A stretch of DNA of 64,000 bases from assembly GCA_050299855.1 (NCBI GenBank), contig JBNKWQ010000018.1:1-64000 (forward strand). Direction: 5' to 3'. The translations under genes were made by a program, and so were the position numbers. Below, one piece after another: positions 43,259 through 52,100 of this stretch. The DNA is from Hahella sp050299855. Its GTDB lineage: Bacteria; Pseudomonadota; Gammaproteobacteria; Pseudomonadales; Oleiphilaceae. The notes under the pieces were generated by a model. The model worked only from the letters and a program-made list of their open reading frames with translations. It ran no database searches and had not been told where the DNA came from. Within the stretch, counting starts at the first letter, position 1, and each line of letters starts with the position of its first letter.

Positions 43259-44257
43259 ATGGATCAACCGACAGTTTCAGGATCATCCGTCAAGGCCTTG
43301 TGCTATTGGCTGGCGGAGCGTGATGTAAAGCCTGAGCCTCTTCTTGATGCTGAGCAGATAGACCCCGTCCTGCTCGATGAACAGGATACCCGTGTCAGTC
43401 TGGCTGCCTACAACCGCTTGTGGGACAAATCCCGTGAGTTGTTGGAGGATCCGGCAATAGGCCTGCATGTCGGGGAGTGTGTGGACTCCCGCCGTATGGG
43501 GGTGATTGGACACATCGTGTTTAATAACCGCACTCTTGGTCAGGCATTGCGACAATACGAACGACTGTCCGCGCTGGTCAATGAGGGCGTTGTAACCAGC
43601 GTTCATGTGGAAGCGGATGAGGCCATCATCGAATACGATTGTGACGGAAACCTTTATCACCCATCCAATATGGAGCGACTGTTGGCATTAGCGGTCACCC
43701 GGGCACGTAAATATGTGAGTGAAAAAATCTATCTTACGCGGGTTGGTTTCAGCCATTCCGCCCCTCCATACAAGGAAGAGTACGAACGTATATTCCAATG
43801 TCCGGTCAGTTTCGATCAACCCAATTGCCTGTTGGCTTTTAACTCCGAATTTCTGGAATTTGAACTACCTCATCGCAATCCATACCTGCATCAGGCCTTA
43901 ACCCGTCAGGTCGAGGCGTTGTTGCAGAAAGTTTCACTGCGGCGTTCGATCAGCCACAAGGTAAAGGGCATAGTGGCTCGACGCCTTTCTCGGGGAGACA
44001 TTGACGCGGGCAGGATCGCGGAAAAACTCAATATGTCCCGTCATACTCTCTACCGCAAACTCAAACAGGAAAACCAATCCTTCCAGGACTTGGTAGAGCA
44101 GGTGCGCCGCGAGCGGGCTCTGGAATATTTGCAAAAGGGTAAGTACTCATTGAGTGAGATCGCTTTTTTGCTGGGTTTTTCCGAACTCAGCGCCTTCAGT
44201 CGTGCTTTCAAACGCTGGACTGGAGAAAGTCCGGCGCACTATCGCAACCAGAAGTAA
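43259..44257 (+). CDS. AraC-family transcriptional regulator
   Basis: 332 residues. The N-terminal ~200 residues are the arabinose-binding-type ligand domain seen in OruR-like regulators (DPAIGLHVGECVDSRRMGVIGHIVFNN). The C-terminal 100 residues hold the double helix-turn-helix: IAEKLNMSRHTLYRKLKQEN, then YSLSEIAFLLGFSELSAFSRAFKRWTGESPAHYR. The effector and target genes are unknown. The ATG has a weak ribosome-binding site. The neighbours do not suggest a catabolic operon. Confidence 0.93.
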   Translation: MDQPTVSGSSVKALCYWLAERDVKPEPLLDAEQIDPVLLDEQDTRVSLAAYNRLWDKSRELLEDPAIGLHVGECVDSRRMGVIGHIVFNNRTLGQALRQYERLSALVNEGVVTSVHVEADEAIIEYDCDGNLYHPSNMERLLALAVTRARKYVSEKIYLTRVGFSHSAPPYKEEYERIFQCPVSFDQPNCLLAFNSEFLEFELPHRNPYLHQALTRQVEALLQKVSLRRSISHKVKGIVARRLSRGDIDAGRIAEKLNMSRHTLYRKLKQENQSFQDLVEQVRRERALEYLQKGKYSLSEIAFLLGFSELSAFSRAFKRWTGESPAHYRNQK

Positions 44258-44330
44258 GCCACCGGCAGATCCGGTTACGCCGTTTGGCCAGGCACTGATA
44301 CGATCTTTTCCAGGACGGCAGAGACCAAAG

Positions 44331-45293
44331 TTAGCAGGTTGACCATTTATGGCTCACAAGAGACGCCGACAGCAGGCTGATCAGGGTGCCGCCGATAAAG
44401 ATAACCAAGGCCATCTGACTGTCAAACCGTTGGGTGAAATCGGCACGGGGAGCCACTTGCAACAGCCACTCGCCATTGGTGCTCTGTACTGGGTTCTGGA
44501 AGCGCCATTGGCTTGCACCGATCAAGGTGTCTGCGATGGCTTCTGTCTGGGCATTCAGCGTCAGGAAGGGATCGCTGGAATAACGCTTCAAATCAAATAG
44601 CATTAGTTTCAAGCCTTGATTGGCCAGCTGCTCCTGCACACCCTCAAGTAACTGGGTCAGGTCCGCACCGATGCTGTAAACCTTATCATTCACTCTGATC
44701 AGCCACATAATTTCTGCCCGCTGCCCTGTCAGCTTTTCTGCACCTATGTGTGGTGAGAGCAGGATCGGGTTGGTTATTGTAGTTTTTGCGAGAGTTTCCT
44801 GAATATTTGTCTCACCGAGAATGCTGTTTGCGGGTTGCAACTCAAAAAGTGCCCCCGGGGGACTTTCGGAGACGTAGCCTGATTCTGTCATCTGCAGTAT
44901 CTCCAGGCTGTTCACGGCACCCCTATGTTGTGCCAGGAAGCTGGAATCCTGTTCGCTATTGGCAAGCAGTTGGACATAAAGCAATTGGTAACGCCGGCTT
45001 TGTGCCACTATACGCTCAACCCGGCTTTGCAGTTCTTGTGCTTCACTAATAAAAGCGCTGTAGGCTCTGTTTTGCTGGTGCTGAACCATCAGGTAAGTGG
45101 CGGCAGCGGAAATGATCAATCCGATAATCAGGGTTGCCAGAGCCGAAAGGGTGGTTATAAAGCCACGGATTCTGTTGATTGGGGTGGGCGTGATCAAGGT
45201 AAAAGTCCAGCGGGATGATGGGTTAGTGCCAGTATCAGTGCCAACTGAATGCGCATTCTGAGCAACTATAGAAGCCGCTCTCCTGACCTTCAA
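44331..45293 (-). CDS. Membrane protein with extracytoplasmic sensor-like domain, no output domain
   Basis: About 320 residues. A hydrophobic helix at about 46-70 (FITTLSALATLIIGLIISAA) is followed by a 210-residue periplasmic region resembling the ligand-binding part of sensor proteins: a helical stretch (EAQELQSRVERIVAQSRRY) followed by QTEAIADTLIGASQWRF. A second helix (MALVIFIGGTLISLLSASLV) lies at the very C-terminus. Normally a HAMP, kinase or GGDEF domain would follow; here the frame stops ten residues later. It may be a truncated sensor or a stand-alone accessory protein. The start is unclear: the frame opens with TTG at 45293 and has no good ATG before the first helix. Confidence 0.55.
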   Translation of the reverse strand: MKVRRAASIVAQNAHSVGTDTGTNPSSRWTFTLITPTPINRIRGFITTLSALATLIIGLIISAAATYLMVQHQQNRAYSAFISEAQELQSRVERIVAQSRRYQLLYVQLLANSEQDSSFLAQHRGAVNSLEILQMTESGYVSESPPGALFELQPANSILGETNIQETLAKTTITNPILLSPHIGAEKLTGQRAEIMWLIRVNDKVYSIGADLTQLLEGVQEQLANQGLKLMLFDLKRYSSDPFLTLNAQTEAIADTLIGASQWRFQNPVQSTNGEWLLQVAPRADFTQRFDSQMALVIFIGGTLISLLSASLVSHKWSTC

Positions 45294-45323
45294 GGTGAAT
45301 AGTTTGAAAGTGCGCCTTATTAC

Positions 45324-45352
45324 TCAGAGTTGATCGTCTTGTTCAGAGTTGA
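45324..45352. repeat. 19-bp-spaced direct repeat after znuB
   Basis: TCAGAGTTGA at about 45324 recurs at about 45343, just beyond the znuB stop codon (45356). Confidence 0.55.
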
Positions 45353-45355
45353 GCA

Positions 45356-46156
45356 TCAGGTTTGCTGAGTCTGCAGCCATTGTCCTCTGCTATAAGACAG
45401 CAAGAACATTGTGAATGCGGATACGACCACGGAGGGACCGGTAGGAGTGTCAAACCACCAGGACATGCCTAGGCCTGCAACTACGGCAAACACGCCGCAG
45501 GCGGCTGCCAGCAACGCCATGCGCTCAGGGGTCGGGGCATAAAAACGGGCGGTGGCTGCCGGAATAATCAGCAGACTGGTGACCAGCAACACCCCTACTA
45601 CTTTCATGGCTAGGGCAATGACCAAGGACATTAACAGCATCAATAACAACCGGGTACGCTCTATGTTTATACCTTCAACGGCGGCCAGCTCTTCATGCAG
45701 GGTTGTCATCAGCAGCGAGCGCCACATCCTGGTCAGCAGGACTAATACGGTGGCGGCACCGGCAACTATCCAGGCTACATCCGTAAACGTCAGAGCCAGC
45801 AGGTCGCCAAACAGATACCCCATCAGATCTATTTGCAATTGAGGCATGAAGCTCAACGCCACCAGGCCCAGTGAGAGAGAGCTATGGGCTAAAATACCCA
45901 GCAGCGTATCAGTGGCTATCTGCCGTTGTCCTTGCATGACGCCAAGGACAATCGCCATGGTTGCACACCCCAGAGTGATACCCAGGGTTGTATTAATCTT
46001 CAGCAGCAACCCGAGTGCAACTCCCATCAATGCCGAGTGTGCCAGAGTATCACCGAAATAAGACATTCTGCGCCAGACCACAAAACAACCCAACGGGCCG
46101 GTTATGCAGGCGAGGGCAATGCCGCCGAGTAGAGCGGGGAGGAGAATTTCAAGCAT
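45356..46156 (-). CDS. znuB: Zinc ABC transporter permease
   Basis: 266 residues from MLEILLPALLGGIALACITG. About eight transmembrane helices. The family motif WRRMSYFGDTLAHSALMGVALGLL and the later VVGVLLVTSLLIIPAATARFY are typical of ZnuB. It forms the membrane channel for Zn2+ uptake with ZnuC. The ATG lies inside the end of znuC (8-base overlap), so translation is coupled. It is the last gene of zur-znuC-znuB. Confidence 0.95.
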   Translation of the reverse strand: MLEILLPALLGGIALACITGPLGCFVVWRRMSYFGDTLAHSALMGVALGLLLKINTTLGITLGCATMAIVLGVMQGQRQIATDTLLGILAHSSLSLGLVALSFMPQLQIDLMGYLFGDLLALTFTDVAWIVAGAATVLVLLTRMWRSLLMTTLHEELAAVEGINIERTRLLLMLLMSLVIALAMKVVGVLLVTSLLIIPAATARFYAPTPERMALLAAACGVFAVVAGLGMSWWFDTPTGPSVVVSAFTMFLLSYSRGQWLQTQQT

Positions 46157-46913
46157 GATGATGTTTTGTGCACTCGCTGCCGTCGGCAATAGTGCCGTCG
46201 GTATGATGGTGGTGATCGTGATGGTGATGGTAAACCGCCAAGGAGCGCGCCGTCTGATTACCAAACAGGTGGACGAATGCGGGGTCATTGGAAACCTTTT
46301 CCGGATGCCCTGCACAGCAGATATGGCGGTTGAGGCAAATCACTTCGTCAGTGGCGGCCATCACCAGATGCAGGTCATGTGAGACCAGTAGAGCCCCGCA
46401 ATGAAGCTCGTCCCGCAAGTCACGTATCAATTGATAGAATTCACCCTGTCCGGTAATGTCCACGCCCTGGGCCGGTTCATCCAGCACCAGTAACTGAGGT
46501 CCGATCTGCACTGCCCTGGCCAGTAACACCCGTTGCATCTCACCGCCTGACAGTGTGGCCAAAGGTTGCTCAGCCAGATGACGGATATCCGTACGGGAAA
46601 GTGCCATTTCCCAGTGTTGAGAATTGTGAGCCAGTTGCATAAAACGTTTGACTGTAATCGGCAATGACGGATCTACATGAAACTTTTGTGGCATGTAGCC
46701 GATACGTACTCCCGGTTGCTTCACCACCACCCCTGAACTGGGCTTGAGTAGCCCCAGCACAACTTTTGCCAGCGTAGACTTGCCGGCTCCATTGGGTCCG
46801 ATGATCGTAATAATTTCCCCGGGATTCAGGTCCAGCTGAATATTTTCCAACAATGGCTGGCCTTTGATCTGAACCGAGATATTCTGCAGCCGAACCAGTG
46901 GCGTCGCTGTCAT
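46149..46913 (-). CDS. znuC: Zinc ABC transporter ATP-binding protein
   Basis: 254 residues. Walker A GPNGAGKST, signature LSGGEMQRV, Walker B LLVLDEPAQGVD and the switch His in LLVSHDLHL are intact. The C-terminal tail is rich in His (HHHHDHHHH, then HHHA), as in many ZnuC proteins, and probably binds zinc. The start MTATPLVRLQ is chosen because ATGA overlaps the zur stop by four bases. Confidence 0.95.
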   Translation of the reverse strand: MTATPLVRLQNISVQIKGQPLLENIQLDLNPGEIITIIGPNGAGKSTLAKVVLGLLKPSSGVVVKQPGVRIGYMPQKFHVDPSLPITVKRFMQLAHNSQHWEMALSRTDIRHLAEQPLATLSGGEMQRVLLARAVQIGPQLLVLDEPAQGVDITGQGEFYQLIRDLRDELHCGALLVSHDLHLVMAATDEVICLNRHICCAGHPEKVSNDPAFVHLFGNQTARSLAVYHHHHDHHHHTDGTIADGSECTKHHHA

Positions 46914-47389
46914 GGGGTGTCCCTGCAGCGAGGGCAAAGCCCGCTGACCTCAAGTGTCATACAGTCCACACTGAAACCTTCAGCCGTAGCGAGGTGGTTC
47001 ACCTGAGCTTCCAGCGTTTGTGCGGTTAATTCCTGGGCCATGCCGCAATGTCGGCAAATCAGGAAGCTTCCCTGATGGCCGTGTTCGGGGGAGATACATC
47101 CAATAAAGGCATTCAATGAGGCGAGGCGGTGTACCAGGTTATTTTCCTGCAGAAATTCCAGCGCACGATAAACCGTTGGGGGCGCTGAATTGCGACCTTC
47201 CTCACTAAATTTCGCTAAAATCTCATAGGCGCCGACTGGGGCATGGGATTGCCAGATCAGTTCGAGAACACGTAAGCGAGTATCGGTCAGGCGCAGACCT
47301 TTATCGCGGCACAGTGATTTGGCCGTTTCGAGGGCATCATGAATACAGGTTTTATGATCGTGCTGGCCGAATGCAGTAAGTTCTGTCAT
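46910..47389 (-). CDS. zur: Zinc uptake regulator, Fur family
   Basis: 159 residues. Winged-helix part ends APPTVYRALEFLQENNLVHRL, the Fur/Zur recognition region. Metal-binding motifs include PEHGHQGSFLICRHCGMAQEL and a C-terminal SGLCPRCRD, giving the two Cys pairs of the structural zinc site. It represses zinc uptake genes when zinc is sufficient. It is the first gene of the operon and overlaps znuC by four bases. Confidence 0.95.
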   Translation of the reverse strand: MTELTAFGQHDHKTCIHDALETAKSLCRDKGLRLTDTRLRVLELIWQSHAPVGAYEILAKFSEEGRNSAPPTVYRALEFLQENNLVHRLASLNAFIGCISPEHGHQGSFLICRHCGMAQELTAQTLEAQVNHLATAEGFSVDCMTLEVSGLCPRCRDTP

Positions 47390-47433
47390 GAGAGTGACAA
47401 TTCAGTCCGGATGCTGATGAAATACTTGATAAT

Positions 47434-47446
47434 GTTACATTATAAC
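47434..47446. promoter_or_regulatory. Predicted Zur box
   Basis: GTTACATTATAAC is a 13-base near-palindrome 45 bases upstream of zur, resembling the GTTATAnTATAAC core of gammaproteobacterial Zur boxes. It would make zur-znuC-znuB autoregulated. Confidence 0.6.
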
Positions 47447-47550
47447 GTTGCGGGGGCCAACAGTCGGTCGCTATGTTTCTCTTTGCACAGGGTGTCGCAT
47501 TCCCAAGGGCGATTATCAACTTGAGCCTTGGTCATCGCCCCGTCAATTTC

Positions 47551-48021
47551 TCAGAAGCTGGAAACTGCCTCGGCGGCAAGAGTTTCCAGTTGTTCCAACT
47601 TGGGAATAACGGCTTCCTCACCGCTTACACGCACGGCGGTTTCATCTGCCGGCCCCAGAATAACGTCATCACGTTCGGTTATTTCTTCCTTGGTTACTTT
47701 CATCAGGCGGGGTAAACCTTCGGTCACAAATGCAATAAAAGGCAGATTTTTATGCTGGTCGCCAATGGTATTGGTGACGGCAATCCGGGAAGAACGGGAA
47801 GTGTCCGGAGTTGCCTCAGGGTTGTTGGCGCCGTCATAGGACACCAATGGTAAACGCAGGCCACGCCAGCGAATATACCCCAGGAACCAGTTTGGAAAGC
47901 CGTCGCTTTTTTCCGGCTCCTGAAAGTCCACTATCTCTGCAACACTGGCGTTGGGAAGCAGTAGCTGTCTGTCTCTCACCGGGATTAACAGACAGGAGAT
48001 TTGGCTGGGTGTTTCTGCCAT
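47551..48021 (-). CDS. chpC: CheW-like protein ChpC
   Basis: 156-residue CheW-domain protein, last gene of the Pil-Chp cluster. Motifs: LLLPNASVAEIVDF near the start, FLGYIRWRGLRLPLVSYDG in the middle and LEQLETLAAEAV at the end. In Pseudomonas ChpC acts as an additional adaptor for ChpA. GAGGA precedes the ATG. It follows chpB on the same strand after a 124-base gap. Confidence 0.9.
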   Translation of the reverse strand: MAETPSQISCLLIPVRDRQLLLPNASVAEIVDFQEPEKSDGFPNWFLGYIRWRGLRLPLVSYDGANNPEATPDTSRSSRIAVTNTIGDQHKNLPFIAFVTEGLPRLMKVTKEEITERDDVILGPADETAVRVSGEEAVIPKLEQLETLAAEAVSSF

Positions 48022-48145
48022 AGGGTGGTCCTCAGTGGTGCTGTTTGTTTGCCCGGCTGATACTCATCAGTACCGACCCGGTCTATTATTCAATTATCAG
48101 GCTGCAGATGATGACTGTTTTGCCATGATCCTGCAGCAGGTCTAT

Positions 48146-49195
48146 TTAGACTATGCCTCGACGTCGCCTGGAAAGTTCTTCCAGTTCAATCGTTTTTACC
48201 AGTTTATCCGCCAACTGCGCCGGGGTTCCGCGAAATTCCACGCAACCAGTGTCGGCCACTGAATCAGGCATGGAACTGTTGGCGCAGGACTCTGAAGCCT
48301 GGGTCCATATCCGGCTGCCATAGGCTTTGAGCAGCGGTCCTGCAATCGCGCCATCGTTGCCCATGCCGCTGAATAAAATGGCATGCACCCTGGCGCCAAA
48401 ATGATTGGCGACATTTAACATCACCTGGTCAATTGAGGGTCCATAGGGACCAGGCCAGGGATGTTCCTGTAGGCACATGCCGCCATCTTCATCAAAAATG
48501 ACTTCCTGTTCCACCGGCATAATAACCACTTCACCATTGTGCAGCTTGCCGCCTTGTTTGGCCTCTGTCAGCCTTACCGAAGCATGGCGTCCCAAAACCC
48601 GCACCAGGACATTGGCCGAGTTCTGGTCAATATGCTGGGCGTAGACATAGGCGGTAGGCAAACCTACCGGTAGACAATCCAGAAAACTTTTCACTGCCGC
48701 CGGTCCGCCTAGTGAAGCCCCCAGAATGACCACCCGGGTGATGGGATCAGCGGCAGTCGCTGCTTTTATATGATGAGGCAGAGGAAGTGCCTGAGGATTG
48801 CCGGCCGCCAGGGCTTCCAAACTGGAAAGCGTGTCCGAGTCCTCGGCAAGATGCTCCGGCTCGCCCACCAGCTCTACCAATTTGCTGTATAAGCGCCTTT
48901 CCCATTTTGGGTAGTCCGCGCTGTTTTTCGCAGGTGCTTCACCCAGACCAAATAGAATCGGAGCTTCTGTGTGCTCTATCAACAGGTCGACGGGTTCTGT
49001 CCAGCGATCTTCATCAGCCAGAATAACCACCCAAGCCTGAACTGATTGAAAACGCTCCAGGAATTCCTGGTCGATGCGGGCAGGATCACTAGTCGCGCCA
49101 ACAGTAAATCCATAGCCTTCAATGGCTGCGTGCATGATGTGACGCTGCAGCGGGCAGTCAGACACCAGCCCGATTACGGCTCCCTGGACCGACAT
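48146..49195 (-). CDS. chpB: CheB-type methylesterase ChpB
   Basis: 349 residues. Removes methyl groups from the chemoreceptor PilJ, by family. The catalytic domain (about 170-345) has the nucleophile in GASLGGPAAVKSF, His in VYAQHIDQNSANVLV and Asp in FSGMGNDGAIAGP. The N-terminal ~120 residues have a receiver-like fold but no clear phospho-acceptor Asp (AWVVILADEDRW). The ATG overlaps the chpA stop by one base (TGATG); an in-frame TTG one codon earlier is unlikely. Confidence 0.92.
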   Translation of the reverse strand: MSVQGAVIGLVSDCPLQRHIMHAAIEGYGFTVGATSDPARIDQEFLERFQSVQAWVVILADEDRWTEPVDLLIEHTEAPILFGLGEAPAKNSADYPKWERRLYSKLVELVGEPEHLAEDSDTLSSLEALAAGNPQALPLPHHIKAATAADPITRVVILGASLGGPAAVKSFLDCLPVGLPTAYVYAQHIDQNSANVLVRVLGRHASVRLTEAKQGGKLHNGEVVIMPVEQEVIFDEDGGMCLQEHPWPGPYGPSIDQVMLNVANHFGARVHAILFSGMGNDGAIAGPLLKAYGSRIWTQASESCANSSMPDSVADTGCVEFRGTPAQLADKLVKTIELEELSRRRRGIV

Positions 49196-52100
49196 CAACT
49201 TTTGTCCACAAGACTCTCTATTTTTTCAAGCAGAATGCTTTCCTGGAACGGTTTGCCCAAGTATTCATTGACGCCAATGGAAAGGGCGCGCTCCCGGTGT
49301 TTCTGCCCGGTACGCGAAGTAATCATTATGATTGGAACTTCCTTGAGGCGTGAATCATGGCGCACCAGACTGGCAACCTCAAATCCATCCATCCGTGGCA
49401 TTTCTATATCCAGCAGCATGACATCCGGCTTGTGGTCCTGCAGGATGGCAATAGCATCCACTCCATCTTTGGCGGTAATGACCTCCATGCCGTTACGTTC
49501 CAGTAGACGGGTAGTAACTTTTCTCACCGTCACAGAATCATCCACCACCATAACCTTAGCGGGTCCTTTGGAGCGGGTGGTTTCTGCAGAGGGTTCAACT
49601 TCCTTGAACAATTGTGTGGTGATGTCGCTACGCAACAGTGCCGGCAAGTCGAGGATGACAACTACGCTACCATCCCCAAGGATGGTAGCACCGGACACGC
49701 CGCGAACATTGGCAAACTGAGGTCCGAGACCTTTAACCACAATTTCGCGAGAACCCATCAAACTGTCAACCTGCAGTGCCAGTGGCTGATCGCCGCCGCC
49801 ACGTACCAGGATGACTGGCAATGGCAATGCCTGGCCCTGCAGTTTGGGATGGTGTTCACTGTTAAGCAGGCTACCCAGATACTGCAGGCGATAGCTTTGC
49901 CCTGCGTATTCGTAAAGCGGAGCGTCTGGCTTGTAGAATTCTTCCAGTTCAAAGGTACTGACCCGCACGATACCTTCGATGGTATTCAAAGGAATGGCAT
50001 AGTAGTCCTCACCGGTATTCACCATCAGGGCTCGGTTGACCGATACGGTAAATGGCAGGTGAACCACGAAACGGGTTCCTTTGCCTGGTCTTGAGTCGAT
50101 GGAGACGCGTCCACCCAACTGTTTGATTTCGCTGGCTACCACGTCCATACCAACTCCGCGGCCGGAGATCTGGGTGACTTTTTCCGCCGTACTGAAGCCT
50201 GCATGGAAAATAAATTGCAGGATATCGTGATCGGAAATGTGGGCACCTTCGTCCAAAAGCCCGTTGGCAATAGCCTTCTTGCGGATAGCATTAACGTTAA
50301 TGCCGCCGCCATCATCGGATAGAATCAGTACAACGTCGCCACCTTCGCGGCCGATGGATAATTCAATGCGCCCAGTCTCAGACTTACCGGCTTTGACCCG
50401 ATCGGCGGGCATTTCTACGCCGTGGTCAACCGCGTTACGCAGCATATGCTCCAATGGGGCAACCATGCGTTCAAGTACGGTTCTGTCCAGCTCCCCTTCC
50501 GGGTTGTAGACCTCAAAATCAACTTTCTTGCCTAGTTCTGTACAGACCTGGCGGATAATTCGACGCAGTCTTGGGACGGTGCTGGTGAATGGGACCATCC
50601 GGGTTTTCATCAACCCTTCCTGCAACTCGGTATTGATCCGGGATTGTTGCAGCAACAAGGTTTCCGCATCACGGGTCTTGTTCATCAGGGTTTCGCGCAA
50701 GTCGGTTAAATCCGAGGATGATTCACTTAACGCACGTGACAACTGTTGAATGGATGAGTAACGGTCCATTTCCAGCGGGTCAAAGTCTTCATATTCAGGC
50801 ACCCCTTCTTTTTCCATACGGAACAGAACCTGGGCTTCGGTCTCCATATCCATCCGACGCAGCTGTTCACGCTGACGATCTATGGTGGCCTGCATTTCCT
50901 CAAGGGTGTAGCCAAAATCACTGATCTGCTGTTCCAGCAAGCCTCGGGCAATACTGGTTTCACCTGCCAGGTTAACCAACCCTTCCAGTAAAGGTGCAGA
51001 CACACGAATGGTATCTGCCGGTGCCTGACGGGGCTGTAATGTCTGCGGCGCAGGGGTTGCCGGTTTGTCCTGGACAGCCTTGGCAGGTGCGGTAGATTGT
51101 TCGCGCTGGAACTGCACCATCTGTTCGGCGGTTTTCTCATCGCTGGACTTTTCAGGTGCAGCGGCGGGTGCAGCAGGTTCGACTTCTTCTACGGAAAGTC
51201 CTTCGAAGTAGGCTTTAACTCGACCTGTTTCCACCTTCAAGCGGTTGAACAGAGTTTCAATTTCGCTACGTAGTCCGTCGTCGAGCTCATGTTTGTGGCT
51301 GACGGCATCCAGAACTATGGACTCCAGTTCCTGGGTCAGGTCGCCGATATCGGCCAGCGTGGCCAGACGGGCACCACCTTTAAGGGTGTGCAGGGATCTC
51401 GACATGGATTCAGCGTGAGAGGAATTGCGTGGCTCCCGTGCCCAGTCAGAAAACTCACGTCCCATAGCTGTCAAAAGCTCATCGGCTTCTTCCACAAAAA
51501 CCTGAAGAATTTCCGGATCTACTTCCAGCTTCAGTTCTTGTGTGCTGATGAGCTCACCGCTTTCCATGCTGCGTAATTCGTGGATGAGCTCGTTGGGAAC
51601 CTCAGGTTTCTCCAACTGCTCAATTTGATCCAGCAGACGGGAAATGTAGCGCATGGAACGATCAACCAGGGCAATCAGCTCGTCAGATACGAGATGCTTA
51701 CCGTCAAGTACAGACTCCATACAGGCAGTCAGTGCTTCAGTCAGAGTACTGACGCTATCTGCATGGGCCAGTTTGGCTCCACCATTCAGGGTAGTCAGGT
51801 CTCGGGTCAACTCACGGGCAGGGCTAACGTTGTCCGGGTTTGACTTCCAGCGGTCAAAACAGTCAGTGACTGCATCCATGATATCCCTGGACTCATCCAG
51901 GAAAATGCTGCGCAGTTCATCTTCGCTGGTATCGCTACCTAGCGCCTGCAGTGATTGCTGCTCCCGTTCAATGGCTGAAATGGTATCGTCGGATGCCATA
52001 CCTTTGGTGTGGTGACTGTAATAATGTGTCACCTGGGCGACCAGGTCATTGGCTTCTTCTACCGGCTGCTGGTCAGCCACTTTTTCCACCATAACCGCCA

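Noticed and set aside
43096..43323. 75-codon plus-strand frame overlapping the AraC start
   Set aside because: No ribosome-binding site or homology; it runs into the regulator gene in another frame.
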